This document shows positions 28,242 through 37,103 of a stretch of 64,000 nucleotides of DNA, in pieces. The notes under the pieces were generated by a model. That model worked only from the letters and a program-made list of their open reading frames with translations, was not told the origin of the DNA and ran no database searches. The number at the start of each line of letters is the position of its first letter. The first letter of the stretch is position 1. The stretch is from NCBI RefSeq assembly GCF_900141785.1, contig NZ_FQYP01000004.1, positions 1-64,000 of the forward strand, in the 5' to 3' direction. Position numbers and translations under genes: made by a program. This DNA comes from Aquimarina spongiae. GTDB lineage: Bacteria > Bacteroidota > Bacteroidia > Flavobacteriales > Flavobacteriaceae.

Positions 28242-29600
28242 TTATTGTACTCTTTTGATGTTAAAAACTGGCAATCCTCTATAAAAATCCAGTGTACTCT
28301 TATTTATTTTTAATCGTAACCGTACCTGTAAAAACTCATTTTGAGCATTGGCCAATAAGTTTTTGGATTGGTTGAGCTCTATGATACTAATGAGTCCTTT
28401 CTCATATCTTTTTTGTGCAATATCAAAAGCAACTTGTTGCGCGTCTCTTCGTAAATTACTTTGCTCATATTCTCTTTGCAATGCATTTCCATCTTGTACC
28501 AATTGCTGTATGATTTGATACGTTTCCTGTTTTTGAATATTAAAATTATTCTCAGCTCTCATCATCGCCACCTTTTGCTGTTTTACTCGAGAACGATTAG
28601 ACCAACCATTGCTGATAGGAATGCGCAATGAAACTCCTACAAACTGTGCAGCATTGTCTTTGATTTGTGTATTAAAAGGAATTAATTCTCCAGTATCGCT
28701 ATCCAGGTTATTGTCTACATATCGCGAAGAATATCCGGCAGAAAAGACAAAAGAAGGATACAAAGCTCCTCTGGTTGCAGCCAATTGTTTTTTGGCGGCC
28801 TCGATTCGAAGTTCCTGGGCTTTGATAATAGGCACTACCGTTTGAGCAGTGTTGAAAATAGAATCCTCATTTTTTTCTACTATTTCTACAGAAGACTTTT
28901 TTTCTATCCCTAAATCAACTACGGTAATAGTTCGGTCTTCGTTCAAATTCATTTCTTGCATTAGTGCTAGCTTTGCAGCTTCCAGATTGTTCTCACTTTG
29001 CGTAACCAAAAGTTGATCAGCCAACCAAGCCGACTCAGCTTCGTATAGATCTGCTTTGGCTTTTTGACCTAATTCTACCTGTCTTTTTACCAAGTTATAG
29101 TTTTCTTGAGAAACCTGAACCTGTTCCTTAGAAATAGCAAGTAATCCTTTCATAAACTGAATGTCATAAAAAGCAGACATTACTCTGAATGCCAGTAAAT
29201 ATTTTTGATGTAAAGTTTCCTCGTACGATGCCTGATATAAAAACTTAGTGGCTTTGATGGTATTTACCTTTTGAAAACCTTGAAACAAATCAATTTGCGC
29301 ATCAAGGCTATAATTGTTGGAAACGAATTCGGTATTCACAAAGCTATTGGTATTTGGATCTACAGATCTACCAAAATTGATACGATAATTAGAAAATGCA
29401 CTTACACTAGGTAACAAGTTTCTAATCGATTGTTTGTAGTCCTCTCTATTCGCTTTCTCAGAGTATTCAAAATCTTTAACCTGAAGATTGTTTTGAATCG
29501 CATAAGATACGCACTCATCCAATGTCCAAGTTTGTTGCCCCTGAATCGTTCCCGAAAGCAAGCAACAAAAAAAGAATACTACTGTGGTCAAATATTTCAT
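28242..29600 (-). CDS. TolC-family outer-membrane efflux protein
   Basis: The 452-residue protein has a signal peptide (MKYLTTVVFFFCCLLSGTIQ, then GQ). It contains two outer-membrane efflux protein (OEP) repeats: WTLDECVSYAIQNNLQVKDF opens the first and PIIKAQELRIEAAKKQLAAT opens the second. These have the long heptad-rich helices expected for a periplasmic tunnel. It is the first gene of the 13-gene unit and faces the sigma-54 regulator gene across a 210-base gap. With the adaptor and ATPase it makes a MacAB-TolC-type tripartite system. Confidence 0.93.
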   Translation of the reverse strand: MKYLTTVVFFFCCLLSGTIQGQQTWTLDECVSYAIQNNLQVKDFEYSEKANREDYKQSIRNLLPSVSAFSNYRINFGRSVDPNTNSFVNTEFVSNNYSLDAQIDLFQGFQKVNTIKATKFLYQASYEETLHQKYLLAFRVMSAFYDIQFMKGLLAISKEQVQVSQENYNLVKRQVELGQKAKADLYEAESAWLADQLLVTQSENNLEAAKLALMQEMNLNEDRTITVVDLGIEKKSSVEIVEKNEDSIFNTAQTVVPIIKAQELRIEAAKKQLAATRGALYPSFVFSAGYSSRYVDNNLDSDTGELIPFNTQIKDNAAQFVGVSLRIPISNGWSNRSRVKQQKVAMMRAENNFNIQKQETYQIIQQLVQDGNALQREYEQSNLRRDAQQVAFDIAQKRYEKGLISIIELNQSKNLLANAQNEFLQVRLRLKINKSTLDFYRGLPVFNIKRVQ

Positions 29601-29635
29601 TTGTTTATAAAATTGTTTTTCGATGCCAAACTATA

Positions 29636-29652
29636 GTCTAATCACGTGCCAA
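29636..29652 (-). promoter_or_regulatory. Candidate sigma-54 promoter for the ABC export operon
   Basis: On the minus strand the sequence TTGGCACG, then TGAT, then TAGAC matches the -24 half of the sigma-54 consensus (TTGGCACG-N4-TTGCW) exactly. The -12 half keeps only the first T and the G. It lies 36 bases upstream of the TolC start codon at 29600. The divergent gene encodes a sigma-54 activator, which supports the call; the weak -12 box limits it. Confidence 0.4.
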
Positions 29653-29709
29653 AAACATAAATAACTGATTACTAGTGTTTTAATTAAACAGATAAAATAT
29701 AATCGACGG

Positions 29710-29755
29710 GACACTGTAAAATATTTATACAAATAGTGTCTAATTATTTTACAGT
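29710..29755. promoter_or_regulatory. Overlapping inverted repeats, candidate enhancer/operator site
   Basis: Two dyads interlock: GACACT (29710-29715) with AGTGTC (29735-29740), and ACTGTAAAATA (29713-29723) with TATTTTACAGT (29745-29755), a perfect 11-bp arm pair. The site is 58-103 bases upstream of the candidate -24 element for the export operon and 56-101 bases before the regulator's own start. That is where an NtrC-type protein would bind. Assignment to this regulator is inference. Confidence 0.5.
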
Positions 29756-29810
29756 ATGATCATATTCTAATTCTCAATTTGTAGTTTTAAGGTATTAATC
29801 AAAAGGTATT

Positions 29811-31175
29811 ATGCAAGAAGGAAAAGTATTGATCATCGATGACAATAAAAGTGTACTAAGTGCACTGGAGATTCTATTGCAGTTTGAATTCAAACATGTT
29901 GAAACCATTTCGAATCCTAATCAGATATCATCTTTCCCTAATCTTCCAGATTATGATATCGTATTGTTAGATATGAATTTTTCTGCCGGCGTTAATACGG
30001 GTAATGAAGGCCTTTTTTGGTTGAAAGAAATTAAAAAGAAGGCTCCTTCTATATCGGTAATAATGATGACAGCTTATGGCGCAGTCGACCTTGCTGTTAG
30101 GGCGCTGAAACTTGGAGCAACGGATTTCATTTTAAAGCCATGGAACAATGAAAAATTATTAGCCACAATCAAATCCTCTCTTTTACTTCGTAAATCACAA
30201 AAGGAAGTCCAAAAATTAAAACAAAAGGAAAGCAGCCTTAAACAGGTAATTAATCAGGATAGTAATTTTATTATCGGCAATTCTTCGGCATTATCTTCGG
30301 TTTTAAATCTTGTAGGCAAAGTTGCAAAGACCGATGTTAATGTATTGATCACAGGCGAAAATGGTACTGGTAAAGAACTTATTGCAAGAGAGCTACACCG
30401 TTTATCCTCACGCAAAGATGAAGTTTTTATAGGAGTTGACATGGGTTCTATTTCAGAATCCTTATTTGAAAGTGAGCTCTTTGGTCACACCAAAGGGGCT
30501 TTTACCGATGCTAAAGAAGACAGGGCGGGTAAGTTTGAAGCTGCCAATGGAGGTACTTTGTTTCTGGATGAAATAGGAAATTTATCGCTACAAACTCAGG
30601 CCAAATTATTATCTGCCATACAAAGTAGAACTATTGTACGAGTAGGTTCCAACAAACCTATTGAAGTTGATATACGCCTTATTTGTGCCACCAATTGCAA
30701 CCTCACACAAATGGTTGCTGATGGAATATTTAGGGAAGATTTGTTGTATCGAATCAATACCATCCATCTTGAAGTTCCTGCATTGCGCGAAAGAGAAAAT
30801 GACATTTTAATTCTGGCGGATTTTTATCTCAAAAAGTTCACGGCAAAATATGGAAAACCTGCACTTAGGATAAACGATGCTGCTCAAGAAAAGTTACTCG
30901 GCTATTCCTGGCCCGGAAATGTAAGAGAACTACAGCACACCATGGAGAGGACCGTAATTCTTGCTGAAAGCAATATTCTGAAACCTGTAGACTTCTTGCT
31001 CAATGCAAGGAACGAACTATCTTTCGAAAATGTTCCCGAAACCTTGGATGAAATGGAAAAAATAATGATCGACAAAGCCTTACAACAACACAATGGTAAT
31101 TATAGTGCCGCAGCAAATCAATTGGGCATATCGAGACAAACTTTATACAACAAAATCAAAAAATTTGATCTCTAA
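29811..31175 (+). CDS. Sigma-54-dependent NtrC-family response regulator
   Basis: The 454-residue protein has an N-terminal receiver domain (1-120) with acidic residues at Asp10/Asp11, phospho-acceptor Asp54 (IVLLDMNF) and Lys109. An AAA+ sigma-54 activator domain (~155-385) has Walker A GENGTGKE (182-189), Walker B GGTLFLDEIG, and the sigma-54 contact loop read as GAFTDA (229-234) instead of GAFTGA. A C-terminal Fis-type helix-turn-helix lies at 427-450 (GNYSAAANQLGISRQTLYNK). Its stop overlaps the kinase start by one base (TAATG). It probably activates the divergent 13-gene export operon and perhaps itself. Confidence 0.93.
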   Translation: MQEGKVLIIDDNKSVLSALEILLQFEFKHVETISNPNQISSFPNLPDYDIVLLDMNFSAGVNTGNEGLFWLKEIKKKAPSISVIMMTAYGAVDLAVRALKLGATDFILKPWNNEKLLATIKSSLLLRKSQKEVQKLKQKESSLKQVINQDSNFIIGNSSALSSVLNLVGKVAKTDVNVLITGENGTGKELIARELHRLSSRKDEVFIGVDMGSISESLFESELFGHTKGAFTDAKEDRAGKFEAANGGTLFLDEIGNLSLQTQAKLLSAIQSRTIVRVGSNKPIEVDIRLICATNCNLTQMVADGIFREDLLYRINTIHLEVPALRERENDILILADFYLKKFTAKYGKPALRINDAAQEKLLGYSWPGNVRELQHTMERTVILAESNILKPVDFLLNARNELSFENVPETLDEMEKIMIDKALQQHNGNYSAAANQLGISRQTLYNKIKKFDL

Positions 31176-32527
31176 TGTTAAGCAAAAGATTCTATATCCG
31201 GGTAGTCATTAAAGTATTAGTTATTGTAGTAACTACTCTTGCAATGGTTTTTCTTTTTTTGAGAGGAAGTTATGCCATTTCTTTTATTCTTTTGTTATGT
31301 CTTATGGTACAAACCGATTTACTGATCAAATATGTAAACCAGAATAACAAAAAAATAATATTCTTTTTCAATGCTATTAAAAATGAAGATTTCACTCTTC
31401 AATTTCCTGAAGAAGGTAATGACTCTTCTTTTAATGAACTTAACACAAGCTTGAATAGACTGAATAATGGAATTCAAAAAATATATCTCCAAAATCAGGC
31501 GCAGGAACAGTACAACAAAAAGATTCTTAATCAGGTAGAAATAGGTATTCTAACTTTTAATAATAAAGGACACATCCTTTTTTCAAATCCAAAAATGGAA
31601 AAGTTATTGAACTATAAACCTCTCAATCATATTAAACAAATTCAATTAGTAGATCAAGGCTTGTTCAATATTTTTAAAAAAATTAAACCGTTCGAGCGTA
31701 AACTTTTTCAGCTATCTAATGAACGCGAAAGTATTCAACTTGCCATCAAGTCTAGCGAAATTATTTCTAATGGAGAATTGCTTACTCTAATCACAGTTCA
31801 AGACATTAAAAATGAATTGGATAAAAAAGAAACCGATTCTTGGATAAAATTGATTCGAGTACTTACCCATGAAATTATCAATACCGTGACACCCATTACT
31901 TCTATCTCTGCTTCGATTCTGAACTACTATAAAGATGAAGATAAAATCTTACCGATCGAGGAACTTGATGAAAGTAAGATAAGAATGACCGCAAAGGGAT
32001 TGGAGGTTATAAAGGATCAAGGTAATGATTTGATGAGTTTTGTTAAGTCTTATAGAAGCTTTCTCAATGTACCGGCTCCAGACAAAGCTCTTATTAATGT
32101 AGACAAACTTTTAGAAAAAGTACTGGTTCTAATGACCCAAAATAAGAATGAACACGTAGTAGATATTACCATAACCAGTCCCGAAGACACCATAGAAATT
32201 TATGCAGATGAAAAATTAATCACTCAGGTTTTGGTCAACCTAAGTAAAAATGCAATACAGGCTCTAAATGGTATCGAAAATGCGAAACTTGAACTTATTA
32301 CCGGGGTTAATGAAAACGGAAAGAAATACATCTCTGTAAAAGATAATGGACCAGGAATACCTCCAGACATTCTACAACAAATTTTTGTCCCATTTTATAC
32401 CACCAAAAATGAAGGTACCGGTATTGGACTCAGTCTATCCAAACAGATCATGCACTTGCATGGCGGAAATTTGACTGTGCATTCGATACTACACAAAGAA
32501 ACTGTTTTTACACTTTTGTTTGAATGA
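31175..32527 (+). CDS. NtrY-like sensor histidine kinase
   Basis: The 450-residue partner of the regulator just upstream has two adjacent transmembrane helices (about 10-29 and 33-51) separated by only a few residues. It therefore has almost no periplasmic sensor and may sense the membrane itself or a partner protein. A PAS-like region (~105-210) follows. The H-box LTHEIINTVTPI carries the phospho-accepting His232, and the ATPase domain has N-box NLSKNAIQALNG, G1 DNGPGIPP, the F-box region FVPFYTTK and G2 GTGIGLSLSKQI. The family transfers phosphate to NtrC-type receivers. Confidence 0.92.
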   Translation: MLSKRFYIRVVIKVLVIVVTTLAMVFLFLRGSYAISFILLLCLMVQTDLLIKYVNQNNKKIIFFFNAIKNEDFTLQFPEEGNDSSFNELNTSLNRLNNGIQKIYLQNQAQEQYNKKILNQVEIGILTFNNKGHILFSNPKMEKLLNYKPLNHIKQIQLVDQGLFNIFKKIKPFERKLFQLSNERESIQLAIKSSEIISNGELLTLITVQDIKNELDKKETDSWIKLIRVLTHEIINTVTPITSISASILNYYKDEDKILPIEELDESKIRMTAKGLEVIKDQGNDLMSFVKSYRSFLNVPAPDKALINVDKLLEKVLVLMTQNKNEHVVDITITSPEDTIEIYADEKLITQVLVNLSKNAIQALNGIENAKLELITGVNENGKKYISVKDNGPGIPPDILQQIFVPFYTTKNEGTGIGLSLSKQIMHLHGGNLTVHSILHKETVFTLLFE

Positions 32528-32542
32528 CACAGGTACTTTTGC

Positions 32543-32956
32543 TCATTTAATCTGTGCAGGATCCAGTTTCAAGGTTTTTAGTAAAGCATCAAAATAAAAA
32601 GCCTCCTGTTCGGGAATAATTGTCACTTTATACGCGGTGTTTTTAATCACATAATAGGGATGGTTTTCTCTATCCAAAGTTGTTGAATGTTCATTAACAA
32701 TTTTTTGTATATACTCATTGATCAGTACTACCTCTTCATACTCAATACCTCTGCGATAAGTAGGGAGATCACTTTTATACACCACATAATCATTGCGAAA
32801 ACTTAGGGATCGACAACTACCATCTGGTTGATGAAACTCGAAAGTAAAATCTTTGGACTCAAAAATTTTATTGATATTTTCTACTGTAGGTTCTACCGAA
32901 CGGGCACAACCCAAAAGAACCAAGGATACTAATATCCCAATTATTGTATACCTCAT
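32543..32956 (-). CDS. Small lipoprotein, unknown function
   Basis: The protein is 137 residues with a lipoprotein signal (MRYTIIGILVSLVLLGC, lipobox LLGC). No known domain was recognised. The mature part includes DGSCRSLSFRNDYVVYKSDL and TAYKVTIIPEQEAFYFDALL. It is convergent with the kinase gene (15-base gap) and is separated from the next lipoprotein gene upstream by a terminator, so it is probably transcribed alone. Confidence 0.75.
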   Translation of the reverse strand: MRYTIIGILVSLVLLGCARSVEPTVENINKIFESKDFTFEFHQPDGSCRSLSFRNDYVVYKSDLPTYRRGIEYEEVVLINEYIQKIVNEHSTTLDRENHPYYVIKNTAYKVTIIPEQEAFYFDALLKTLKLDPAQIK

Positions 32957-32984
32957 ATGCGATTCAAAAAACTAACGAAAACAA

Positions 32985-33032
32985 AAATGCCGTACTCAAA
33001 ATTCCATATAGAATTCTAAGATACGGCATTTA
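32985..33032 (-). terminator. Intrinsic terminator after the lipoprotein at 33071
   Basis: On the minus strand AAATGCCGTA pairs with TACGGCATTT (33032-33023 and 32995-32986), a 10-bp stem. The ~27-base loop can form a small inner hairpin (GAAT/ATTC). The distal arm is followed by TTTGTTTT. It fits a rho-independent terminator for the gene ending at 33071. Confidence 0.75.
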
Positions 33033-33070
33033 AAATTGTTAGCAGACCTATCAATTAAGTCTAATCAATT

Positions 33071-33676
33071 TTACTTTGAGGCTAAACGTTTCACTGAGCT
33101 TTCAAAATCAATATCCTCAAGGTTACTGATAGAGATACCAACACCTCCAGTTTTTGAAGCTACAATGTATTCTGTTTGAAATTTCTTTTCTTTCTTATAC
33201 GCTTTCAGATACTTTAACTTCACTACTTTTGAAGTTGGCGTAAAGAAATATCTACCATGAATCCTTTTGTAACGAACGTCTTGGCTGTTCGCCTCATCTT
33301 TGATTTGTTCACTTAAAGCCTGCACTACTCGAGCGGCACGGTGTTCATCAAATTTGTAGTAATCACAATTGTAGATAAATACGTAGTTCTCTACATTATT
33401 CTCGTCAACAAAGATTTCGAAGTCGACTTTCTTATCCTGAATCTTTTTTAACTCAGCAAGGGCAACATTTTGAAATTTTGGTTTCCCTTCGATCATTTCG
33501 ATCTTCGCCTTAAAGTTTTCAGGATCAGATTTTACGTAGTCACTTGTAAGAACAATCGTATTGTTTTTGAATTCAATTTTATTTTTTGAAAATTTAGCAA
33601 ATCCTTCCTTTTTAGGCTCAAACATTTGGCAACTAACAAGTAGGATAGAAGTAAGCAATAGTAGAAATTTTTTCAT
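33071..33676 (-). CDS. Lipoprotein of unknown function
   Basis: The protein is 201 residues from the ATG at 33676 (MKKFLLLLTSILLVSCQ, lipobox LVSC). The in-frame ATG two codons upstream (MPMKK) is less likely because it does not improve the signal peptide. The mature protein is Lys-rich with no recognised domain; segments include YVFIYNCDYYKFDEHRAARV and VGISISNLEDIDFESSVKRL. It is monocistronic, with its own terminator. Function unknown. Confidence 0.75.
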   Translation of the reverse strand: MKKFLLLLTSILLVSCQMFEPKKEGFAKFSKNKIEFKNNTIVLTSDYVKSDPENFKAKIEMIEGKPKFQNVALAELKKIQDKKVDFEIFVDENNVENYVFIYNCDYYKFDEHRAARVVQALSEQIKDEANSQDVRYKRIHGRYFFTPTSKVVKLKYLKAYKKEKKFQTEYIVASKTGGVGISISNLEDIDFESSVKRLASK

Positions 33677-33757
33677 GGGCATTTGTGTTAAAAAGTTTAC
33701 ATCGTAAATAGGTAAAACTTAAATAATTACGCCGCAAGATAATAAAAAAAAATCAAA

Positions 33758-34660
33758 TTATTGCCATTCAACGGGTTTTTTGAGCACTTCAACTAGTTTT
33801 TCTTCTTCAGTTCCGGTTTTTGGGTGATGGTCATATCGCCACTGAACCCTTGGTGGTAGGCTCATCAGGATACTTTCGATACGGCCATTTGTTCTTAGCC
33901 CAAAAAGTGTCCCTTTATCGTGTACTAAGTTGAATTCTACGTATCTACCGCGTCGAATTTCTTGCCAATTGCGATGATTTTCGTCAAATAAAAGATCTTT
34001 TCTTCTTTCAACAATTGGCACATAGGCTTCCAAAAAACTGTCCCCTACATCGGTTACAAAATCATACCAATCCTGCATGGTCATGTCATCCTTTTTCTTA
34101 CAATAATCAAAAAACAATCCACCTATCCCTCTGGCTTCTTCTCGATGTGCGTTATAGAAGTATTCGTCACACTTTTTCTTATACGTTTTATAAAAATCAG
34201 GATGATGTCTATCACAAGCATTCTTGCAAACACTATGAAAATGCTTAGCGTCTTCTTCAAATAGGTAATAAGGAGTTAAATCTTGTCCACCGCCAAACCA
34301 ACTATCTACAATTTCTCCTGACTTATCATACATTTCAAAATAGCGCCAATTAGCGTGGACGGTAGGAACCATTGGATTGATAGGATGTAGTACCAATGAT
34401 AAACCACAGGCAAAAAAATCGACATCTCCCACATTAAAATAACTTTGCATCGCCTTTGGTAACGGTCCATGTACTGCAGAAATATTGACTCCACCTTTTT
34501 CAAAAACAGCACCATCTTCGATCACACGAGTTCTTCCTCCCCCACCTTCCGGACGTTTCCAAATATCTTCCTGGAACTTCGCCTTACCATCAATTTCTTC
34601 AAGTTTGCTGGTGATGCTATCCTGCAAGTTCTGTATGTACTTATAAAATGTGTCTTTCAT
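33758..34660 (-). CDS. hemF: Oxygen-dependent coproporphyrinogen III oxidase
   Basis: The 300-residue cytosolic enzyme converts coproporphyrinogen III to protoporphyrinogen IX with O2. Family hallmarks seen are GGGGRTRVIEDGAVFEKGGV, VHANWRYFE, WFGGGQDLTPYY, RGIGGLFFDY and the C-terminal GRYVEFNLVHDKGTLFGL followed by MSLPPRVQWRY. Its length is normal for HemF. It is the last gene of the hemA-to-hemF run, 29 bases after the EI24 gene. Confidence 0.97.
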   Translation of the reverse strand: MKDTFYKYIQNLQDSITSKLEEIDGKAKFQEDIWKRPEGGGGRTRVIEDGAVFEKGGVNISAVHGPLPKAMQSYFNVGDVDFFACGLSLVLHPINPMVPTVHANWRYFEMYDKSGEIVDSWFGGGQDLTPYYLFEEDAKHFHSVCKNACDRHHPDFYKTYKKKCDEYFYNAHREEARGIGGLFFDYCKKKDDMTMQDWYDFVTDVGDSFLEAYVPIVERRKDLLFDENHRNWQEIRRGRYVEFNLVHDKGTLFGLRTNGRIESILMSLPPRVQWRYDHHPKTGTEEEKLVEVLKKPVEWQ

Positions 34661-34689
34661 CTGTTTCTTCTAATTTTTCAAAATGAAAT

Positions 34690-35478
34690 CTATTCAGTAA
34701 TAGCTTCTGTTGTTTTTGGCGTATTTGATTTTGCTATCAGTTTCTTTTCTTCCAGAATCTTTACAGTTTCTGTAGATGCTGCTACCACAGAAATTGGTAA
34801 AGTAATGATAAAACCGATTATAGGAATAAATAGCATGAGTACAAATATTGCTCCATTACCGATTGCCAGTCCTCTATGTTTTCTTACAAACTGTACACTT
34901 TCTTTATATCCAAAATGACGTTCCATTGTGTAATCCATGTTACCAAATCCAACGTAATATGCTTGAATCAGAAATATAAGAACCGTTGCAATAATGCCAA
35001 CCACTGGAATAAAGCTTAGGATAACCAAAGGAATCATAAATAATAATTCTCGAAGTAAATTTCTAAGATTAATTCGGATACCTCTGGATAACTGTTGGCG
35101 AAACGAGGTGTTACGATGTTCGTGTGTGGTTTCTCCTAATAAATGAGCTTCTACCTGTTCTGAAACAGGGCTCATAAATGGAGCAGATAACGCCATAACA
35201 ATATGCTTGTACAAAACCAATCCCAACACCAAAATCAAAACACCTCCTATAAAATTACTAATAGTTCCAAAAGTTTCTGATCCCCATTCCCATACCCAGA
35301 TTTTAGCGATTAACCCTCCCAGGTTATCCGCAAAAAAATAGGCAAGCGCTACAAAGGTCAAGCCAGTTACAATACTGATAAGAATAGGTATGGCGAAGTA
35401 TTTCCAAAGTCCTAGTTTTGAAATTAACCCAAACGTACCCAGATATGCTTTTGCTCCATTAATGATATTCTTGAACAT
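34690..35478 (-). CDS. EI24-domain membrane protein
   Basis: The 262-residue protein has several hydrophobic helices (around 28-50, 70-93, 150-180 and 200-235) and the EI24/CysZ-type layout. It starts MFKNIINGAKAYLGTFGLIS and includes FMIPLVILSFIPVVGIIATV and FGNMDYTMERHFGYKESVQF. Related bacterial proteins include the sulfate permease CysZ, but the flavobacterial members have no proven substrate. Its place inside the hem operon suggests co-regulation with heme synthesis. Confidence 0.85.
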   Translation of the reverse strand: MFKNIINGAKAYLGTFGLISKLGLWKYFAIPILISIVTGLTFVALAYFFADNLGGLIAKIWVWEWGSETFGTISNFIGGVLILVLGLVLYKHIVMALSAPFMSPVSEQVEAHLLGETTHEHRNTSFRQQLSRGIRINLRNLLRELLFMIPLVILSFIPVVGIIATVLIFLIQAYYVGFGNMDYTMERHFGYKESVQFVRKHRGLAIGNGAIFVLMLFIPIIGFIITLPISVVAASTETVKILEEKKLIAKSNTPKTTEAITE

Positions 35479-35545
35479 ATGTTGTAGTTTTGATTGATTA
35501 GCTTCTAATTAGTAGTCTAATCCCTAGTTTTGTTTCAACTGTGAT

Positions 35546-36040
35546 TTAATTTTCTTCTGCAAGATATACTAAATCCTTCTTGTATTGTTCGATATCCAGG
35601 ATTGTACGAATTACAATTCCGCATTCTGCTCTTTGTTTCACCTCGACTACGATCTCATTAAGTGTATGGTTTTTTAATCCCCCAAAAAAAGCTCGTCCTA
35701 CGGCATTATTGTGCAAATCCATGGCTTTCTCCAAAGAGTTATTAGGCGCTAATTCTTCATGTAAGTCGGTAATTCTTTCTGCCCATTTTATTGATTTTTG
35801 CACATTTTTATGAATCCGAAACGTGTATAGAGCGAGCAGAACATTCCACAACGCATGCCTAAAAGCATTTCCTTTACCGTGTAAGTGATGGCTATCCTTA
35901 TATTCTATATTGCAGATGTTGAGTGTCTGCTTGGTAGCCCTTAGTGTAGGGAAAATGTATAATGGATATTGCACCAATAAAACGATTAACGAAAGTATTT
36001 CTTTCAGACTTAATCGTCTTATTACTGCTATCAAATTCAT
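35546..36040 (-). CDS. DUF6973-like protein
   Basis: The protein is 164 residues. A hydrophobic N-terminal segment (LSLIVLLVQYPLYIFPTL) is followed by the conserved GKGNAFRHALWNVL and DLHNNAVGRAF motifs that mark the DUF6973 family. The His, Asn and Arg residues in these motifs look catalytic or metal-binding, but no activity is known. The start overlaps the hemE stop by one base (TAATG), so translation is coupled; a 67-base gap follows before the EI24 gene. Confidence 0.8.
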   Translation of the reverse strand: MNLIAVIRRLSLKEILSLIVLLVQYPLYIFPTLRATKQTLNICNIEYKDSHHLHGKGNAFRHALWNVLLALYTFRIHKNVQKSIKWAERITDLHEELAPNNSLEKAMDLHNNAVGRAFFGGLKNHTLNEIVVEVKQRAECGIVIRTILDIEQYKKDLVYLAEEN

Positions 36041-37071
36041 TATTTACTATAATTCTTTACTGCATCCACAAAAGCTCGTGCATTTTCTACTGGGATATTT
36101 GGTAAAATCCCGTGGCCTAAATTCGCTACATAACGATCTTTACCAAACTCATCAATCATTTGTGTTACCATTTTTTTGATCTGATCTGGTGGAGAAAGCA
36201 ATCTCGAAGGATCAAAATTTCCTTGTAATGTTATATTCCCTCCAGTAAGGTAACGTGCATTGCGAGCAGAACAGGTCCAATCTACCCCTAGTGCAGCAGC
36301 TCCCGATTTTGCCATTTCCTGTAAGGCAAACCAACACCCTTTACCAAAAACGATAACTTCTGTTTCTTCTTTTAAGGCATCTACGATTTGCTGAATGTAC
36401 TTCCAGGAAAACTCTTGATAATCTGTTGGAGATAACATCCCTCCCCAGCTATCAAACACCTGAACGGCATTGACACCACTAGCTACTTTTGCTTTTAGAT
36501 AAGCGATCGTAGTATCTGTTATCTTTTGTAAAAGTGCATGTGCAGCTTCGGGATGAGCAAAGCAAAGTTCCTTGGCTTTATCAAAATTTTTGGATCCCTG
36601 ACCTTGTACTGCATAACACAAAATAGTCCAAGGAGATCCCGCAAAACCAATAAGCGGTACCCGATTATCCAGCATTTCTTTGGTAAGCTTGATCGCATCA
36701 AACACATATCCTAACTCCTCATATACATCAGGGACAACAACTTGCTCTACATCTTTTAAAGATCGAACTGGATTTGGTAACCACGGACCTATTCCATCTT
36801 TCATTTCTACTTCAATATTCATTGCCTGTGGAATCACTAGGATATCGCTAAACAAAATAGCTGCATCAGGACCGATAATATCAATAGGCTGTACCGTAAT
36901 TTCTGCAGCTAGCTCTGGAGTTCTACATCTCGTAAAGAAATCATACTTCTTCTTGAGTGCCATAAATTCTGGCAAATATCTTCCGGCTTGACGCATCATC
37001 CATACAGGTGGGCGTTCTACAGTTTCTCCTTTTAATGCCTTTAGAAATAGATCATTTTTTAGTGTTGTCAT
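36040..37071 (-). CDS. hemE: Uroporphyrinogen decarboxylase
   Basis: The 343-residue enzyme decarboxylates the four acetate side chains of uroporphyrinogen III. It has the N-terminal signature [15 protein letters not shown] (Arg27, Arg31), the catalytic-Asp segment [27 protein letters not shown] and the C-terminal [11 protein letters not shown]. Length and motifs are complete. It lies 32 bases after hemD and is translationally coupled to the DUF6973 gene. Confidence 0.98.
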   Translation of the reverse strand: MTTLKNDLFLKALKGETVERPPVWMMRQAGRYLPEFMALKKKYDFFTRCRTPELAAEITVQPIDIIGPDAAILFSDILVIPQAMNIEVEMKDGIGPWLPNPVRSLKDVEQVVVPDVYEELGYVFDAIKLTKEMLDNRVPLIGFAGSPWTILCYAVQGQGSKNFDKAKELCFAHPEAAHALLQKITDTTIAYLKAKVASGVNAVQVFDSWGGMLSPTDYQEFSWKYIQQIVDALKEETEVIVFGKGCWFALQEMAKSGAAALGVDWTCSARNARYLTGGNITLQGNFDPSRLLSPPDQIKKMVTQMIDEFGKDRYVANLGHGILPNIPVENARAFVDAVKNYSK

Positions 37072-37103
37072 ATGTTCTTTCTTTCACTCCCAATAAAGGA
37101 ATG

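Noticed and set aside
29618..29632. Second TTTGGCAT on the minus strand as a sigma-54 promoter
   Set aside because: The -24 match is poorer (TTGGCAT), no -12-like TTGC follows at the right spacing, and it would leave a very short leader.
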